In this document: positions 27,189 to 36,269 of the stretch, in pieces | Layout: each line of letters starts with the position of its first letter | Numbering within the stretch: position 1 is the first letter of the stretch | Origin: Acidobacteriota bacterium | GTDB taxonomy: Bacteria > Acidobacteriota > Terriglobia > Bryobacterales > Bryobacteraceae | Direction: 5' to 3' | Assembly (NCBI GenBank): GCA_016871155.1 | Contig: VFZO01000018.1 | Coordinates: forward strand, 1-44,287 | Length of the DNA stretch: 44,287 bases | The notes under the pieces: generated by a model | Database searches by the model: none | What the model saw: the letters and a program-made list of their open reading frames with translations, nothing else | Told to the model about the DNA's origin: nothing | Position numbers and translations under genes: made by a program

Positions 27189-29177
27189 ATGCATACGAAT
27201 CGACTGGCGCAGGAAGCGAGCCCTTATCTTCAACAGCACAAGAACAATCCCGTCGACTGGTTTCCGTGGGGCGAAGAGGCGTTCGCGAAGGCGCGGGCCG
27301 AAAACAAGCCGATCTTTCTGAGCATTGGCTACTCCACGTGTCATTGGTGCCACGTTATGGAGCGCGAGTCTTTCGAGAGCGAGAGCGTCGCGGAGATCCT
27401 CAACCGGAATTTTGTGTCCATCAAAGTAGACCGGGAGGAGCGTCCGGACGTGGACCGAATTTATATGCTGTTCGTCCAGGCGACGACGGGGGGCGGCGGT
27501 TGGCCGATGTCCGTCTGGTTGACGCCGGAGCTGAAGCCCTTCTACGGCGGTACTTATTTTCCGCCCGACAATCGCTACGGGCGGCCTGGGTTTCCCAGCG
27601 TGCTGCGGCAACTTGCACAGATATTTCAGGACGACCGCAATCGCGTGGAGGAGTCCGCGAGAGAGGTGATGGGCCAATTGGCTGGCCACGCCGCGCTGAC
27701 CGCCCAGAGCGTTGACAGCCGGGTGGCCGACCGCTTGTTTCAACAGTGCCGGCGCACGTTCGATACAAAGTACGCCGGATTCGGCACTGCGCCAAAATTC
27801 CCCCGGCCCGTCCAATTGAACTTCCTGCTTCGCTACTACAAGACCGAGGCCAGCGACGACGCGCTGGACATGGTGGTGAAGACGCTGAAGGCAATGGCCC
27901 GAGGCGGAATGAACGACCAATTGGGAGGCGGTTTCCACCGGTACTCCGTGGACGCCCGCTGGTTTGTGCCGCACTTCGAAAAAATGCTGTACGATCAGGC
28001 CCAACTCGCAATCAGCTACCTGGAGGCGTACCAGATTACGGGAGACGAAGAGCTCGCCGCGGAGGCGCGCCGGATTTTCGGGTATGTCCTCCGTGACATG
28101 ACGCATCGCGAGGGCGGTTTCTTTTCGGCAGAGGATGCGGATTCCGTGATCGACCCCGCCGATCCGCATCACAAAGGGGAGGGCGCTTTTTACGTTTTCG
28201 AGGCGCGCGAACTTGCCGCTGTGCTGGGTGAGGAAGAGGCCGCGCGCTTTGCCAAGGCGTTCGGCTGCAACGCGGACGGTAACGTGGCGGCGCATGAAGA
28301 TCCGCATGACGAGTTTCCCCGCAAAAACATCCTGTTCCGCGCCCGCGAGCCGATGGACAGCTTTGAGAACGCCTCCGAGAAGCTGCTGGCGTACCGCAAC
28401 CTTCGCATCCGGCCCGGCCTGGACGACAAGATTTTGACCGGGTGGAACGGCCTGATGATTTCCGCCTTTGCGAAAGGGGCGCAGGTGCTGCGGGACAAAG
28501 CCTATTCAAGGGCCGCCCGGCGCGCCGCGGAGTTCGTGCGGCGGGAACTCTACCGCGACGGAAAGTTACTGCGGCGGTGGCGCGCCGGCGAGGCCGCGAT
28601 CGACGGGTTCCTGGATGATTACGCCTTTTTCGGCCTGGCGCTGGTGGATCTCTACGAGACCGAATTCGTGGACGACGATCTGCAGGCGGCGACGGCGATC
28701 GCGGAAAAAATGATCGAGTTTTTCGCCGATCCAAATGGCGGCTTCTATTCGACCACCGGCGACGATCCGAGCCTGGTGCTGCGATTGAAGGAGGACTACG
28801 ACGGCGCAGAGCCTTCCGGCAACTCGATGGCGGCGCTGTTTATGTTGAAGCTGGCGGCGATGACGGGCAGGGAAGATTTCGACAAAGCTGCCCGCGACAC
28901 GCTCCACGCGTTCGGAGAGCGTCTGAACAGCCAGACGGCCGCCGTGCCGCAGATGCTGTGCGCGCTGCTGATGTCTCAACAGAAGCCGCGTCAGGTTGAG
29001 TTTGCCGGAACCGGCATCGAAGAACTGCTGGGCGTTGTGCATTCCAAGTTCGCTCCGTTCCAGGTGCTGATCCGCGCTAAGCAGAGAGACGGGGAGCCGG
29101 AGGCGAGACTTTGTGAGAACTTTGTCTGCCAGCTTCCGATTCGCGACGCCGCGGTCCTCGCCGAAAACGTAGAATAG
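27189..29177 (+). CDS. YyaL/DUF255 thioredoxin-fold protein (SPATA20-like)
   Basis: A 662-aa protein with an N-terminal thioredoxin-like DUF255 domain: [18 protein letters not shown] (11-28) and the redox motif [11 protein letters not shown] (C51, C54). A glucosidase-like (alpha/alpha)6-barrel follows: [43 protein letters not shown] and EPSGNSMAA. The architecture and length match the widely conserved YyaL family. Its biochemical activity is not established, though a redox or epimerase-like role has been suggested. No signal peptide. It starts 18 bases from the divergent M20 gene and ends nine bases before the next gene. Confidence 0.92.
   Translation: MHTNRLAQEASPYLQQHKNNPVDWFPWGEEAFAKARAENKPIFLSIGYSTCHWCHVMERESFESESVAEILNRNFVSIKVDREERPDVDRIYMLFVQATTGGGGWPMSVWLTPELKPFYGGTYFPPDNRYGRPGFPSVLRQLAQIFQDDRNRVEESAREVMGQLAGHAALTAQSVDSRVADRLFQQCRRTFDTKYAGFGTAPKFPRPVQLNFLLRYYKTEASDDALDMVVKTLKAMARGGMNDQLGGGFHRYSVDARWFVPHFEKMLYDQAQLAISYLEAYQITGDEELAAEARRIFGYVLRDMTHREGGFFSAEDADSVIDPADPHHKGEGAFYVFEARELAAVLGEEEAARFAKAFGCNADGNVAAHEDPHDEFPRKNILFRAREPMDSFENASEKLLAYRNLRIRPGLDDKILTGWNGLMISAFAKGAQVLRDKAYSRAARRAAEFVRRELYRDGKLLRRWRAGEAAIDGFLDDYAFFGLALVDLYETEFVDDDLQAATAIAEKMIEFFADPNGGFYSTTGDDPSLVLRLKEDYDGAEPSGNSMAALFMLKLAAMTGREDFDKAARDTLHAFGERLNSQTAAVPQMLCALLMSQQKPRQVEFAGTGIEELLGVVHSKFAPFQVLIRAKQRDGEPEARLCENFVCQLPIRDAAVLAENVE
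29170..29175 (+). promoter_or_regulatory. Candidate -10 hexamer TAGAAT for the sugar isomerase-like gene
   Basis: TAGAAT overlaps the stop codon of the preceding gene and lies 11 bases upstream of the ATG at 29187, which has no Shine-Dalgarno sequence. It is the same hexamer and nearly the same spacing as at the acs gene. Confidence 0.35.
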
Positions 29178-29186
29178 AACTTTCGC

Positions 29187-30050
29187 ATGCAACCAAAATT
29201 TCGAATCGCCGCCATCACCGACGAGTACTCCCCTGCCGATCCCGCAGCAGCCATGGCGCAAATGCAGAAGACCGGAATGACCGGTGCCGAGTTCCGCGTT
29301 TTGTGGGGCAAAAACATCATGGATCTGGCGCCTGACGAACTGGCGAAAGCTAAGGAGCTTGCCGCAGCCCATGGGATGGAGGTTATCTCCATCGCGTCGC
29401 CGATTCTAAAGTGCGTGCTGCCCGGCGCGCCTGATGTGGACACCCGATTCCAGCAGGATATTTTCAATTCCAAACACACGTTCGACGACCAACCGCGCCT
29501 GACCGAGAAGGCGATTGCGATCGCCAAGCATTTCGACGCCAAGATTATTCGAGTGTTCTCGTACTGGCGGACCATCGAGCCGGACCGGTGTTTCGACGCC
29601 GTTTGTGACGCGCTTTCCGGCCTCGCCAGCCAGGCGAAGGCGGAGGGCTTGATTATCGGCCTTGAGAACGAACATGCGTGCAACATCGCCACGGCGGCCG
29701 AATCGGCCCGGGTTCTCAACGCCGTCCAGCACCCAAATCTCAAGCTTGTTTGGGATCCCGCCAACGCACTTTGCTCCGGCGAGACGCCGTTCCCAGGCGG
29801 CTACCAGCGGCTTCCCAAGGATCGAATCGTTCACGTTCATGTCAAGGACTGCCATATGGAAGGCCACAAGCCGGTTTGGGGCCCGGTCGGCTCCCGGCAG
29901 GTGGATTGGAAAGGACAGATTTCGGCGCTGTGGAACGACGGCTACCGGGGCTGGCTGAGCCTGGAAACACATTGGCCGGGACCGGATAACAACAAGTATG
30001 AAGCTTCGACTATTTGCGGCTGGAATCTCCGCGGTCTGGCTTCCATGTAA
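29187..30050 (+). CDS. Sugar phosphate isomerase/epimerase family protein (AP endonuclease 2 fold)
   Basis: A 287-aa TIM-barrel protein of the xylose-isomerase-like superfamily. Candidate metal ligands occur at strand ends: GLENEHACN (Glu160), KLVWDPANA (Asp190), RIVHVHVKD (His216/His218, Asp221) and LSLETHWPG (Glu260). This is the usual layout of the IolE/Hyi-like isomerases. The N-terminus (FRIAAITDEYS) matches family members from Acidobacteriota and Planctomycetes. The substrate is unknown; a sugar or inositol derivative is likely. It may be co-transcribed with the upstream DUF255 gene, and is followed by a 67-base gap before the large operon. Confidence 0.85.
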   Translation: MQPKFRIAAITDEYSPADPAAAMAQMQKTGMTGAEFRVLWGKNIMDLAPDELAKAKELAAAHGMEVISIASPILKCVLPGAPDVDTRFQQDIFNSKHTFDDQPRLTEKAIAIAKHFDAKIIRVFSYWRTIEPDRCFDAVCDALSGLASQAKAEGLIIGLENEHACNIATAAESARVLNAVQHPNLKLVWDPANALCSGETPFPGGYQRLPKDRIVHVHVKDCHMEGHKPVWGPVGSRQVDWKGQISALWNDGYRGWLSLETHWPGPDNNKYEASTICGWNLRGLASM

Positions 30051-30076
30051 ACTCGAATCTACTTTTCAGTGACGGA

Positions 30077-30089
30077 ACGGCTTCGCCGT
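30077..30089. promoter_or_regulatory. Short hairpin in the leader of the DUF4159 operon
   Basis: ACGGC-TTC-GCCGT forms a 5-bp stem with a three-base loop, 28 bases upstream of the operon's first ATG. AAGGGAG five bases before that ATG is a good ribosome-binding site. No clear -35/-10 pair was found in the 67-base gap. Confidence 0.25.
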
Positions 30090-30117
30090 GCGTCAAAACT
30101 ACTTCAAGGGAGCGTGA

Positions 30118-30930
30118 ATGCGCAAACGCGGAATCTGGATGGCCGTCCTTCTCGTCGTCACAGTGCTGGGTGTGGCGTACGGGCAACGGCGCGGATTCAT
30201 GAGCCGCGAATTCCCGTTCCGCGAAGGCGAAGACCAGCCGACGCCCAACGATGCGGACGAGAAGACGGAGTTCGTATTCGCCCGGTTGATGTATCCAAAT
30301 TGGCGGTCCAACGACCGGGTCTGGTCCATGCGCGGCGCTTGGTCAATCGACTATCCGAAGGCGGACCGCCAGTTCGTGCAGGGCCTGCGCCGGCTCTCGC
30401 GCGTGCATGTTCGCAGCGTGGAACAGGCGGTGAGCCTGGATAACGACGACATCATGAACTACCCCTGGGTCTATGTTGTCGAGCCCGGACACTGGGATTT
30501 AACGGAGACGCAGGTGAAGAAGCTGCGGGAGTATCTGCTCAAGGGCGGCTTTCTGATGACCGACGATTTCCATGGCTCGATGGAGTGGGACATTTTCATG
30601 CTGTCCATGCAGAGGGTGTTCCCCGACCGGCCTGTAGTGGACCTCCCCAACTCCGACCCGATATTTAACGTCGTGTACAACCTGGAAGGAAAGTTTCAGA
30701 TTCCAGGCATAGTCAACTGGCCATTCGATCAGACACACGAATACGACGGCATCGACGCAAAATGGCGTGGCATTTACGACGAACACGGCCGCCTTATGGT
30801 GGGTATTTGCCACAACATGGACATTGCCGATGCTTGGGAATGGGCCGACTCACCCCATTACCCGGAACGCTATGCCTCGTTAGCGTATAGAATCGGGATC
30901 AACTACATCGTCTACGCGATGACTCATTAA
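30118..30930 (+). CDS. DUF4159 domain protein
   Basis: A 270-aa protein with an N-terminal signal or anchor (about 5-22). A DUF4159 domain follows: EFVFARLMYPNWRSND, WSIDYPKADRQFVQGLRRLS and the YVVEPGHWDLTETQVKKLREYL segment leading into KGGFLMTDDFHG. The last part resembles the GATase1/ThuA-like fold without a catalytic cysteine. DUF4159 proteins regularly accompany MoxR, DUF58 and BatA genes, and their function is unknown. It is the first gene of a tight plus-strand operon. The following gene begins two bases after its stop. Export to the periplasm is predicted. Confidence 0.9.
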   Translation: MRKRGIWMAVLLVVTVLGVAYGQRRGFMSREFPFREGEDQPTPNDADEKTEFVFARLMYPNWRSNDRVWSMRGAWSIDYPKADRQFVQGLRRLSRVHVRSVEQAVSLDNDDIMNYPWVYVVEPGHWDLTETQVKKLREYLLKGGFLMTDDFHGSMEWDIFMLSMQRVFPDRPVVDLPNSDPIFNVVYNLEGKFQIPGIVNWPFDQTHEYDGIDAKWRGIYDEHGRLMVGICHNMDIADAWEWADSPHYPERYASLAYRIGINYIVYAMTH

Positions 30931-30932
30931 GA

Positions 30933-33185
30933 ATGTTTGAACTCCTCTTCCAGCATCCGCTCGCCGTATATCGCAAGGGCGAGCTTGTGTGGCAGAGCGG
31001 ATGGCCGCTCTGGATTCTCGGCATGCTGGTTGTGGCGGCAATCGCGGCCGCCGCGGTCTTTACGCTTCGGAAGACTGTCGCCGCGGGCTGGCCCGCGGCC
31101 CGCGGCGTCACGTTGTGGGCGCTGCAATCGTCGCTCGTCTCGGCGCTGTTGATTATGCTTTGGCAGCCCGGACTGAGTATTGCGACGCTCAAACCAAAAC
31201 AGAATGTGGTCGCGGTGATGCTCGACGATTCCAGCTCGATGTCACTGGCCGATACCGGAACAGCGCGCAAGGATCTCATGCAGCGTGCGCTGGAGAGCGG
31301 GTTGATCGACAACTTGAAGAAACGGTTCCAGGTTCGCTTCTACAAAGTTTCGGATCATTTGGAGCGGGTAGAAGATCACAAGTCGATCAAGGCGGAAAAG
31401 CAGGCCAGCCGCATCGCCGACGGATTGAAGCAAATTGCGGCGGAGACGGGTAGTTTGCCGATTGGCGGCGTGCTGCTGCTATCCGACGGCGCCGACACAA
31501 GCGGTGGAATCGACCGGGATACGGTGAATGCGTTGAAGAGCAGGCAACTTCCGGTCCATACAATCGGGTTTGGACGAGAGCAGTACGATCGCGACCTGGC
31601 GCTGGTCGACGTACAGGTGCCGGCGCGTTCCCTGGCCGACTCGCGGCTCGGCGCGCAGGTGATCTTGAAACAACGGGGCTATGCCGGACAGAAGGCGACG
31701 ATTACGCTGAAAGACGGCGAGAAAACGATCGCGTCCAAGTCGATCACGCTGGCGGCAGACGGCGCCGCGCAGACGGAGACGCTGCTGTTCAATTCGGGGG
31801 CGGCGGGGGTGCGATCGCTCCAAGTCTCATTGGCCGCGATGCAGAACGAGGACAACACTGGCAATAACGGGTTGGCACGCCTGGTGCAGGTGGATTCGCG
31901 AAAGCCGCGGATTCTCTACATTGAAGGCGAACCGCGGTGGGAGCATAAGTTTGTTCGCCGCGCGCTCGAAGACGAAAAGACTTTGTCGCTTGTGACGATG
32001 GTCCGGACCACGCAGAACAAGCTGTACCGCCAGGGTGTTCGCGACGCGAAGGAGTTGGAGCAGGGTTTTCCTGCAACGGCCGAGGAGATCTTCGCCTATG
32101 AAGGCATCATCATCGGCGCGGTGGAAGCCACTTACTTCACGCCGACGCAGCAAGCGCTGCTCAAGGCGTTCGTCGACCGAAGGGGCGGAGGCATTCTGTT
32201 TCTAGGCAGCCGGGCGTCCTTGGCGGACGGCGGCTACGGCGCCAGTGAAATTTCCGACATTATGCCGGTGCAGGTTGGAGAGCGGCGCACCAGCTTTCAT
32301 CGGGACCGGGCCAAGGTGGAGCTGACCGCGGCGGGTCGCGACAATTTGAGTCTGCGGCTGGAGGAGGATTCAGCTCGAAATCAGGAGCGATGGAAGAAGT
32401 TGCCCGAGTTGGCTGACGTGCAATTCCCTGGCGCGGTGAAACCAGGCGCAGTGGTGCTGGTGGACGCGACATCGAGCCAGGGCCGTACGCCGCTGCTGAT
32501 TACGCAGAACTACGGGAGGGGCCGGACCGCCGTGCTGGCGACCGGCGGTACATGGCGCTGGCAGATGCTGCAGCCGCTCGAAGACAAATCCCACGAGATG
32601 TTCTGGCAGCAACTGACGCGATGGCTGGTTGGCGGGACGCCGGGCCCGCTGGTGGCATCCACATCGAATTCGGTCTACACCGATGAGTCGCGCGTCATGC
32701 TCCGTGCCGAGGTGCGAGGAAAGCAGTTCGAAATTCTTCCCGACGGCCAGGTGGAGGCACGGATCTCCGGGCCGGCTGGCGCGGCCGCCACGATCATCAT
32801 GCAGCCGGACCCGATTCAGGCGGGCGTTTATCTCGGCGAATATTCCGCCGAGCAGCCAGGTTCTTATCTTGTCGAGATGATATCGTCACGAGCCGGGGAA
32901 CAGCAGGGCATTGACCAAGTGGCGTTCCGGCGCGAAGACGGTTTGGCGGAGAAGTTCCACACAGAACAGAATCGCGAACTGCTGGAACGCTTGTCGGCCG
33001 AAACCGGCGGCAAGTATTGGAAGATCGACGAACTCAACACGCTGCCAGAGACGATCACGTTTTCCGAGGCCGGAATATCGGCGCGCGAAATCCGGGATTT
33101 GTGGCATTTGCCGATTGTCTTCATCCTGCTGGCCGCCCTGCGGGGGGCCGAATGGCTCCTTCGGCGCAGATGGGGTGGTGTTTGA
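30933..33185 (+). CDS. Membrane vWA protein with GATase-like domain
   Basis: A 750-aa membrane protein with two N-terminal helices (about 25-45 and 62-80) and a von Willebrand A domain whose MIDAS motif is VMLDDSSSMS (D98/D99, S101, S103 region) with a later LLLSDGADTSGG. Beta-sandwich linker regions follow, then a ThuA/GATase-like domain (RILYIEGEPRWEHKFVRRAL through DRRGGGILFLGSRASL, about 328-430). A C-terminal membrane helix is at about 725-742. Most of the protein would lie in the periplasm. Such proteins are partners of MoxR ATPases in metal-dependent protein-protein interaction machines. The stop overlaps the likely TTG start of the next gene. Confidence 0.88.
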   Translation: MFELLFQHPLAVYRKGELVWQSGWPLWILGMLVVAAIAAAAVFTLRKTVAAGWPAARGVTLWALQSSLVSALLIMLWQPGLSIATLKPKQNVVAVMLDDSSSMSLADTGTARKDLMQRALESGLIDNLKKRFQVRFYKVSDHLERVEDHKSIKAEKQASRIADGLKQIAAETGSLPIGGVLLLSDGADTSGGIDRDTVNALKSRQLPVHTIGFGREQYDRDLALVDVQVPARSLADSRLGAQVILKQRGYAGQKATITLKDGEKTIASKSITLAADGAAQTETLLFNSGAAGVRSLQVSLAAMQNEDNTGNNGLARLVQVDSRKPRILYIEGEPRWEHKFVRRALEDEKTLSLVTMVRTTQNKLYRQGVRDAKELEQGFPATAEEIFAYEGIIIGAVEATYFTPTQQALLKAFVDRRGGGILFLGSRASLADGGYGASEISDIMPVQVGERRTSFHRDRAKVELTAAGRDNLSLRLEEDSARNQERWKKLPELADVQFPGAVKPGAVVLVDATSSQGRTPLLITQNYGRGRTAVLATGGTWRWQMLQPLEDKSHEMFWQQLTRWLVGGTPGPLVASTSNSVYTDESRVMLRAEVRGKQFEILPDGQVEARISGPAGAAATIIMQPDPIQAGVYLGEYSAEQPGSYLVEMISSRAGEQQGIDQVAFRREDGLAEKFHTEQNRELLERLSAETGGKYWKIDELNTLPETITFSEAGISAREIRDLWHLPIVFILLAALRGAEWLLRRRWGGV

Positions 33186-34099
33186 AACTTCCTCTCTTGT
33201 TGACTACTCTCGCCGGTCTGCACGCCAGTACGTGGCATGTGACGATTTCGGGCCTCGGCGGCGAAGCGGCCTATGAGACACGGTTCAATGCCCTTGCGAC
33301 CGAATCGGAGAAGTTGCTGAAGAGTTCGCCCGATTCGAACGTGAAGACGCTGGCCGGCGCCGACGCCACGAAGGCCAACATTCAAAAAGCGCTGGCCGAA
33401 ATCGCGAAGACCGCACAGCCGGCCGACACGTTGATTGTGACCATCATCGGCCACGGCAACTTCGACGGTACGGATTACAAGATCAACATTCCTGGCGCCG
33501 ATGTGACGGCGTTGGAACTCGGAGAGTGGATGGACAAGATCTCCGCGCAAAAGCAGGCCGTGATAAATACGACTTCCTGCTCCGGGGCTTCCATTGACGC
33601 ACTCAAGCGGGACCATCGAGTGATCGTGACCGCAACCAAATCCGCAACCGAGCGTTTGGCCACACAGTTCCCTCGATTCTGGGTGGAGGCGCTGCGCAAT
33701 CCGGAAGCGGACACGGACAAGAACGAGCAGATTTCGGTCCTGGAAGCGTACCGTTACGCCGATCGCAGAGTCACCGATTTTTACGAGACGCAGAAGAGGC
33801 TGGCCACCGAGCACGCGATGATCGAGGACACGGGAAAGGCCAGCGGCGTCCGCACGCCGTCGCCAGACAACGGCCACGGGCTGCTCGCAGGGCAGACGGT
33901 GCTAATCCGTTTCGGTTCTCTCCAGCAGGCCGCGAAGAGTCCGGAAAAGCAGGCTCTGCTGAAGAAGCGCGAGGAAATTGAGTCGAACATCGAGAAGCTT
34001 AAGTATGAGAAGGCCGCCTACGATGTGGCGACGTACCGGAAGCAGCTTTCGACGCTTCTTGTGGAGCTTGCCAAGCTCCAGGAGGAGATCGACAAGTGA
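33182..34099 (+). CDS. Secreted caspase-fold (clan CD, C13-like) cysteine peptidase
   Basis: A predicted exported 305-aa peptidase. With a TTG start at 33182 (overlapping the previous TGA) the protein begins MKLPLLLTTLAGLHAS, a clean signal peptide. An ATG at 33170 is the alternative. The catalytic dyad of clan CD is visible: His91 after a hydrophobic strand in VTIIGHGNFDG, and Cys133 in AVINTTSCSGASIDAL. The downstream VIVTATKS and DTDKNEQISVLEAYRYADRRV match C13-type (legumain/GPI8-like) bacterial proteins. The C-terminal 60 residues form a charged coiled coil (EKQALLKKREEIESNIEKL). It is coupled to the next gene by a GTGA overlap. Specificity unknown; Asn/Asp-directed cleavage is a family-based guess. 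Confidence 0.82.
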   Translation: MKLPLLLTTLAGLHASTWHVTISGLGGEAAYETRFNALATESEKLLKSSPDSNVKTLAGADATKANIQKALAEIAKTAQPADTLIVTIIGHGNFDGTDYKINIPGADVTALELGEWMDKISAQKQAVINTTSCSGASIDALKRDHRVIVTATKSATERLATQFPRFWVEALRNPEADTDKNEQISVLEAYRYADRRVTDFYETQKRLATEHAMIEDTGKASGVRTPSPDNGHGLLAGQTVLIRFGSLQQAAKSPEKQALLKKREEIESNIEKLKYEKAAYDVATYRKQLSTLLVELAKLQEEIDK

Positions 34100-36264
34100 G
34101 AGCACTCGCCGCACTCTGTGCCGTACCGCTCCTTGGGGCGGTCACGCTGGAGGAGTGTCGCGAGCACAAGCGCCGAGGACGGAATATCGAGGCGAAGGAC
34201 TGCTTTGTGCAATTGGTCTCGTCGCGAGATGCCTACTTGCAGGCCGAAGCCTTTTGGGCGTTGGGCGACTATTCGACGGCGAACGAACGCTTTCGGAGCG
34301 CCGTCGCCACCAAACCGAAGGACCCGCTCGTTCGAGTCCGCTGGGGGCGAATGTATTTGGAGCGCGGCCAACGTAAGGAGGCGGGCGAGCTTTTCAGCGA
34401 GGCGCTGGAAATCCAGAACGACTTTCCGCACGCGCTGATCGGGCTTGGGTATTTGGCGTCGTCGAACTTCGAGTCTAAGGCTGTGGAGTTGGCCGAAAAA
34501 GCTTTGAACAAGGATCCGAAGCTGTACGAGGCCCGCGAGATGCTCGCCCGATTCGCGCTGGAAGAGTACAACGAAAAGCGCGCGATGGAGGAGGCGGACA
34601 AGGCGCTGGCGATCTCGCCCGAAGCGCTCGACGCATTGATGCTTCGCGCGACGATTGAGTGGTTGAACGAGCGGGACGGCAAACAGTGGATCCAGCGTCT
34701 GGAAAAGATCAATCCGAACTACGGCGAAGGATATTCGATGGCCGCGGGAATTCTGGTGATCAACCGGCGTTACGAAGAGGGCATCGAACTTTACCGGAAG
34801 GCTTTGAGCAAGACACCGGAGCTGCTCTCCGCCAAGGCGGAATTGGGCGTCAACCTGATGCGCCTAGGCCACGAAGTGGAAGCGCGCAAGCTTCTCGAAG
34901 AGTGCTACGAAGCCCATTGGCGCACTGCGGCGGTGACCAATACGTTGACGCTGATGGACAGCTACAAGAATTTCGTCATCTTTAACCAGGGACGCATTAT
35001 CCTGCGCGTTCACAAGAAGGAAGCCGAACTGCTGCGGCCGTATTTCGAGGCGGAGCTGGAACGCGCCGTCAATACGTTCGAGAAGAAATACAAGCTCATA
35101 CTGGACCGGCCCGTGCAATTGGAAGTCTATCCGGATCACGAAGACTTTGCCGTGCGCACGATGGGGCTGCCCGGTCTCGGAGCGCTGGGCGTAACTTTCG
35201 GATACGTAGTGGCGATGGACTCGCCGTCCGGACGGCAGCCTGGAACCTTTCATTGGGCGTCGACGCTGTGGCACGAATTGAGCCACGTCTATGCGCTAGC
35301 CGCGACCAAGCATCGTGTGCCACGCTGGTTCACCGAAGGGCTGGCGGTGCACGAAGAGACCGCAGTGAACAAAGAATGGGGCGACCGGCTGGACCCGACG
35401 ACCATTCAGGCGATCAAGGATAAGAAACTGTTGCCTATCGCCACCCTGGACCGCGGGTTCGTTCGCCCGTCCTATCCGCAGCAGGTGGTGGTCAGCTACT
35501 TTCAGGCCGGGAAAATCTGCGACTTCATTCATGAGAAACACGGCTGGGATCGGCTACTCGCAATGCTGCACGCCTTTGGAAAGGGGCGGCCGACCGTCGA
35601 AGTTGTCGAGGAGTTCACGGGCCTTAAGCACGAGGAATTCGACAAGCAGTTTTTAGCCTGGCTGGACGCCAAGACCGGTGAACAAGTGAAGGGCTTCGAC
35701 GCCTGGCGCAAGAGCATACGTTTGGCCAACGAACTTCGCAAGGCGAAGAAATGGGATGAGCTGATCGCGACCGCAGAGCCCATGGTGAAGCAGTATCCCG
35801 ATCATGTCGAGCCGGGTTCGGCCTATGAAGCGCTAGCCGAAGCCTATGAGGAGAAGGGCGAGAAATCGAAAGCGGTGTCGGTGCTTGAGTCCTACGCCAA
35901 GACGGGTGGCCGGAGTCCCTCCACGCTCAAGAAACTCGCCAAGCTTCTGGAAGAGAGCGGGAAGGTCCGTCAGGCCGCTGAGGCGCTCGAACGAATCAAC
36001 TTCGTCTACCCAGTCAAGGATTACGAGTATCACCAAAAACAAGGCGAACTCTGGCTCGCCATCCATGAGAATGCGAAGGCGGTGCGCGAATTCGCAGCCG
36101 TCGTCGCGTTGAATCCCGTGGACGCCGGCGGAAGTTATTACAATCTAGCCAGGGCGTACCGCGCCGCCGGACAACTCGACAAAGCGCGCGACACGATTTT
36201 GCTTTCCCTGGAAGCCGTTCCCAGTTTTCGTCCGGCCCAGAAACTTCTTTTGGAGCTTCAGTAA
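34096..36264 (+). CDS. TPR protein with peptidase MA-like (gluzincin) domain
   Basis: A 722-aa protein starting at a GTG inside a GTGA overlap. A short signal peptide (about 1-15) is followed by at least six TPR-like helical repeats (about 45-285: RWGRMYLERGQRKEAGELF, ELAEKALNKDPKLYEAREML). A zinc-metallopeptidase domain (about 300-560) carries HELSH (His393, Glu394, His397) and the glutamate ligand motif WFTEGLAVHEE (Glu414). More TPRs close the protein (about 580-722). The combination matches exported peptidase MA-like proteins common in Acidobacteriota. In this operon it could process or scaffold substrates of the neighbouring vWA/MoxR machine. The MoxR gene follows after five bases. Confidence 0.88.
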   Translation: MRALAALCAVPLLGAVTLEECREHKRRGRNIEAKDCFVQLVSSRDAYLQAEAFWALGDYSTANERFRSAVATKPKDPLVRVRWGRMYLERGQRKEAGELFSEALEIQNDFPHALIGLGYLASSNFESKAVELAEKALNKDPKLYEAREMLARFALEEYNEKRAMEEADKALAISPEALDALMLRATIEWLNERDGKQWIQRLEKINPNYGEGYSMAAGILVINRRYEEGIELYRKALSKTPELLSAKAELGVNLMRLGHEVEARKLLEECYEAHWRTAAVTNTLTLMDSYKNFVIFNQGRIILRVHKKEAELLRPYFEAELERAVNTFEKKYKLILDRPVQLEVYPDHEDFAVRTMGLPGLGALGVTFGYVVAMDSPSGRQPGTFHWASTLWHELSHVYALAATKHRVPRWFTEGLAVHEETAVNKEWGDRLDPTTIQAIKDKKLLPIATLDRGFVRPSYPQQVVVSYFQAGKICDFIHEKHGWDRLLAMLHAFGKGRPTVEVVEEFTGLKHEEFDKQFLAWLDAKTGEQVKGFDAWRKSIRLANELRKAKKWDELIATAEPMVKQYPDHVEPGSAYEALAEAYEEKGEKSKAVSVLESYAKTGGRSPSTLKKLAKLLEESGKVRQAAEALERINFVYPVKDYEYHQKQGELWLAIHENAKAVREFAAVVALNPVDAGGSYYNLARAYRAAGQLDKARDTILLSLEAVPSFRPAQKLLLELQ

Positions 36265-36269
36265 CAAAC

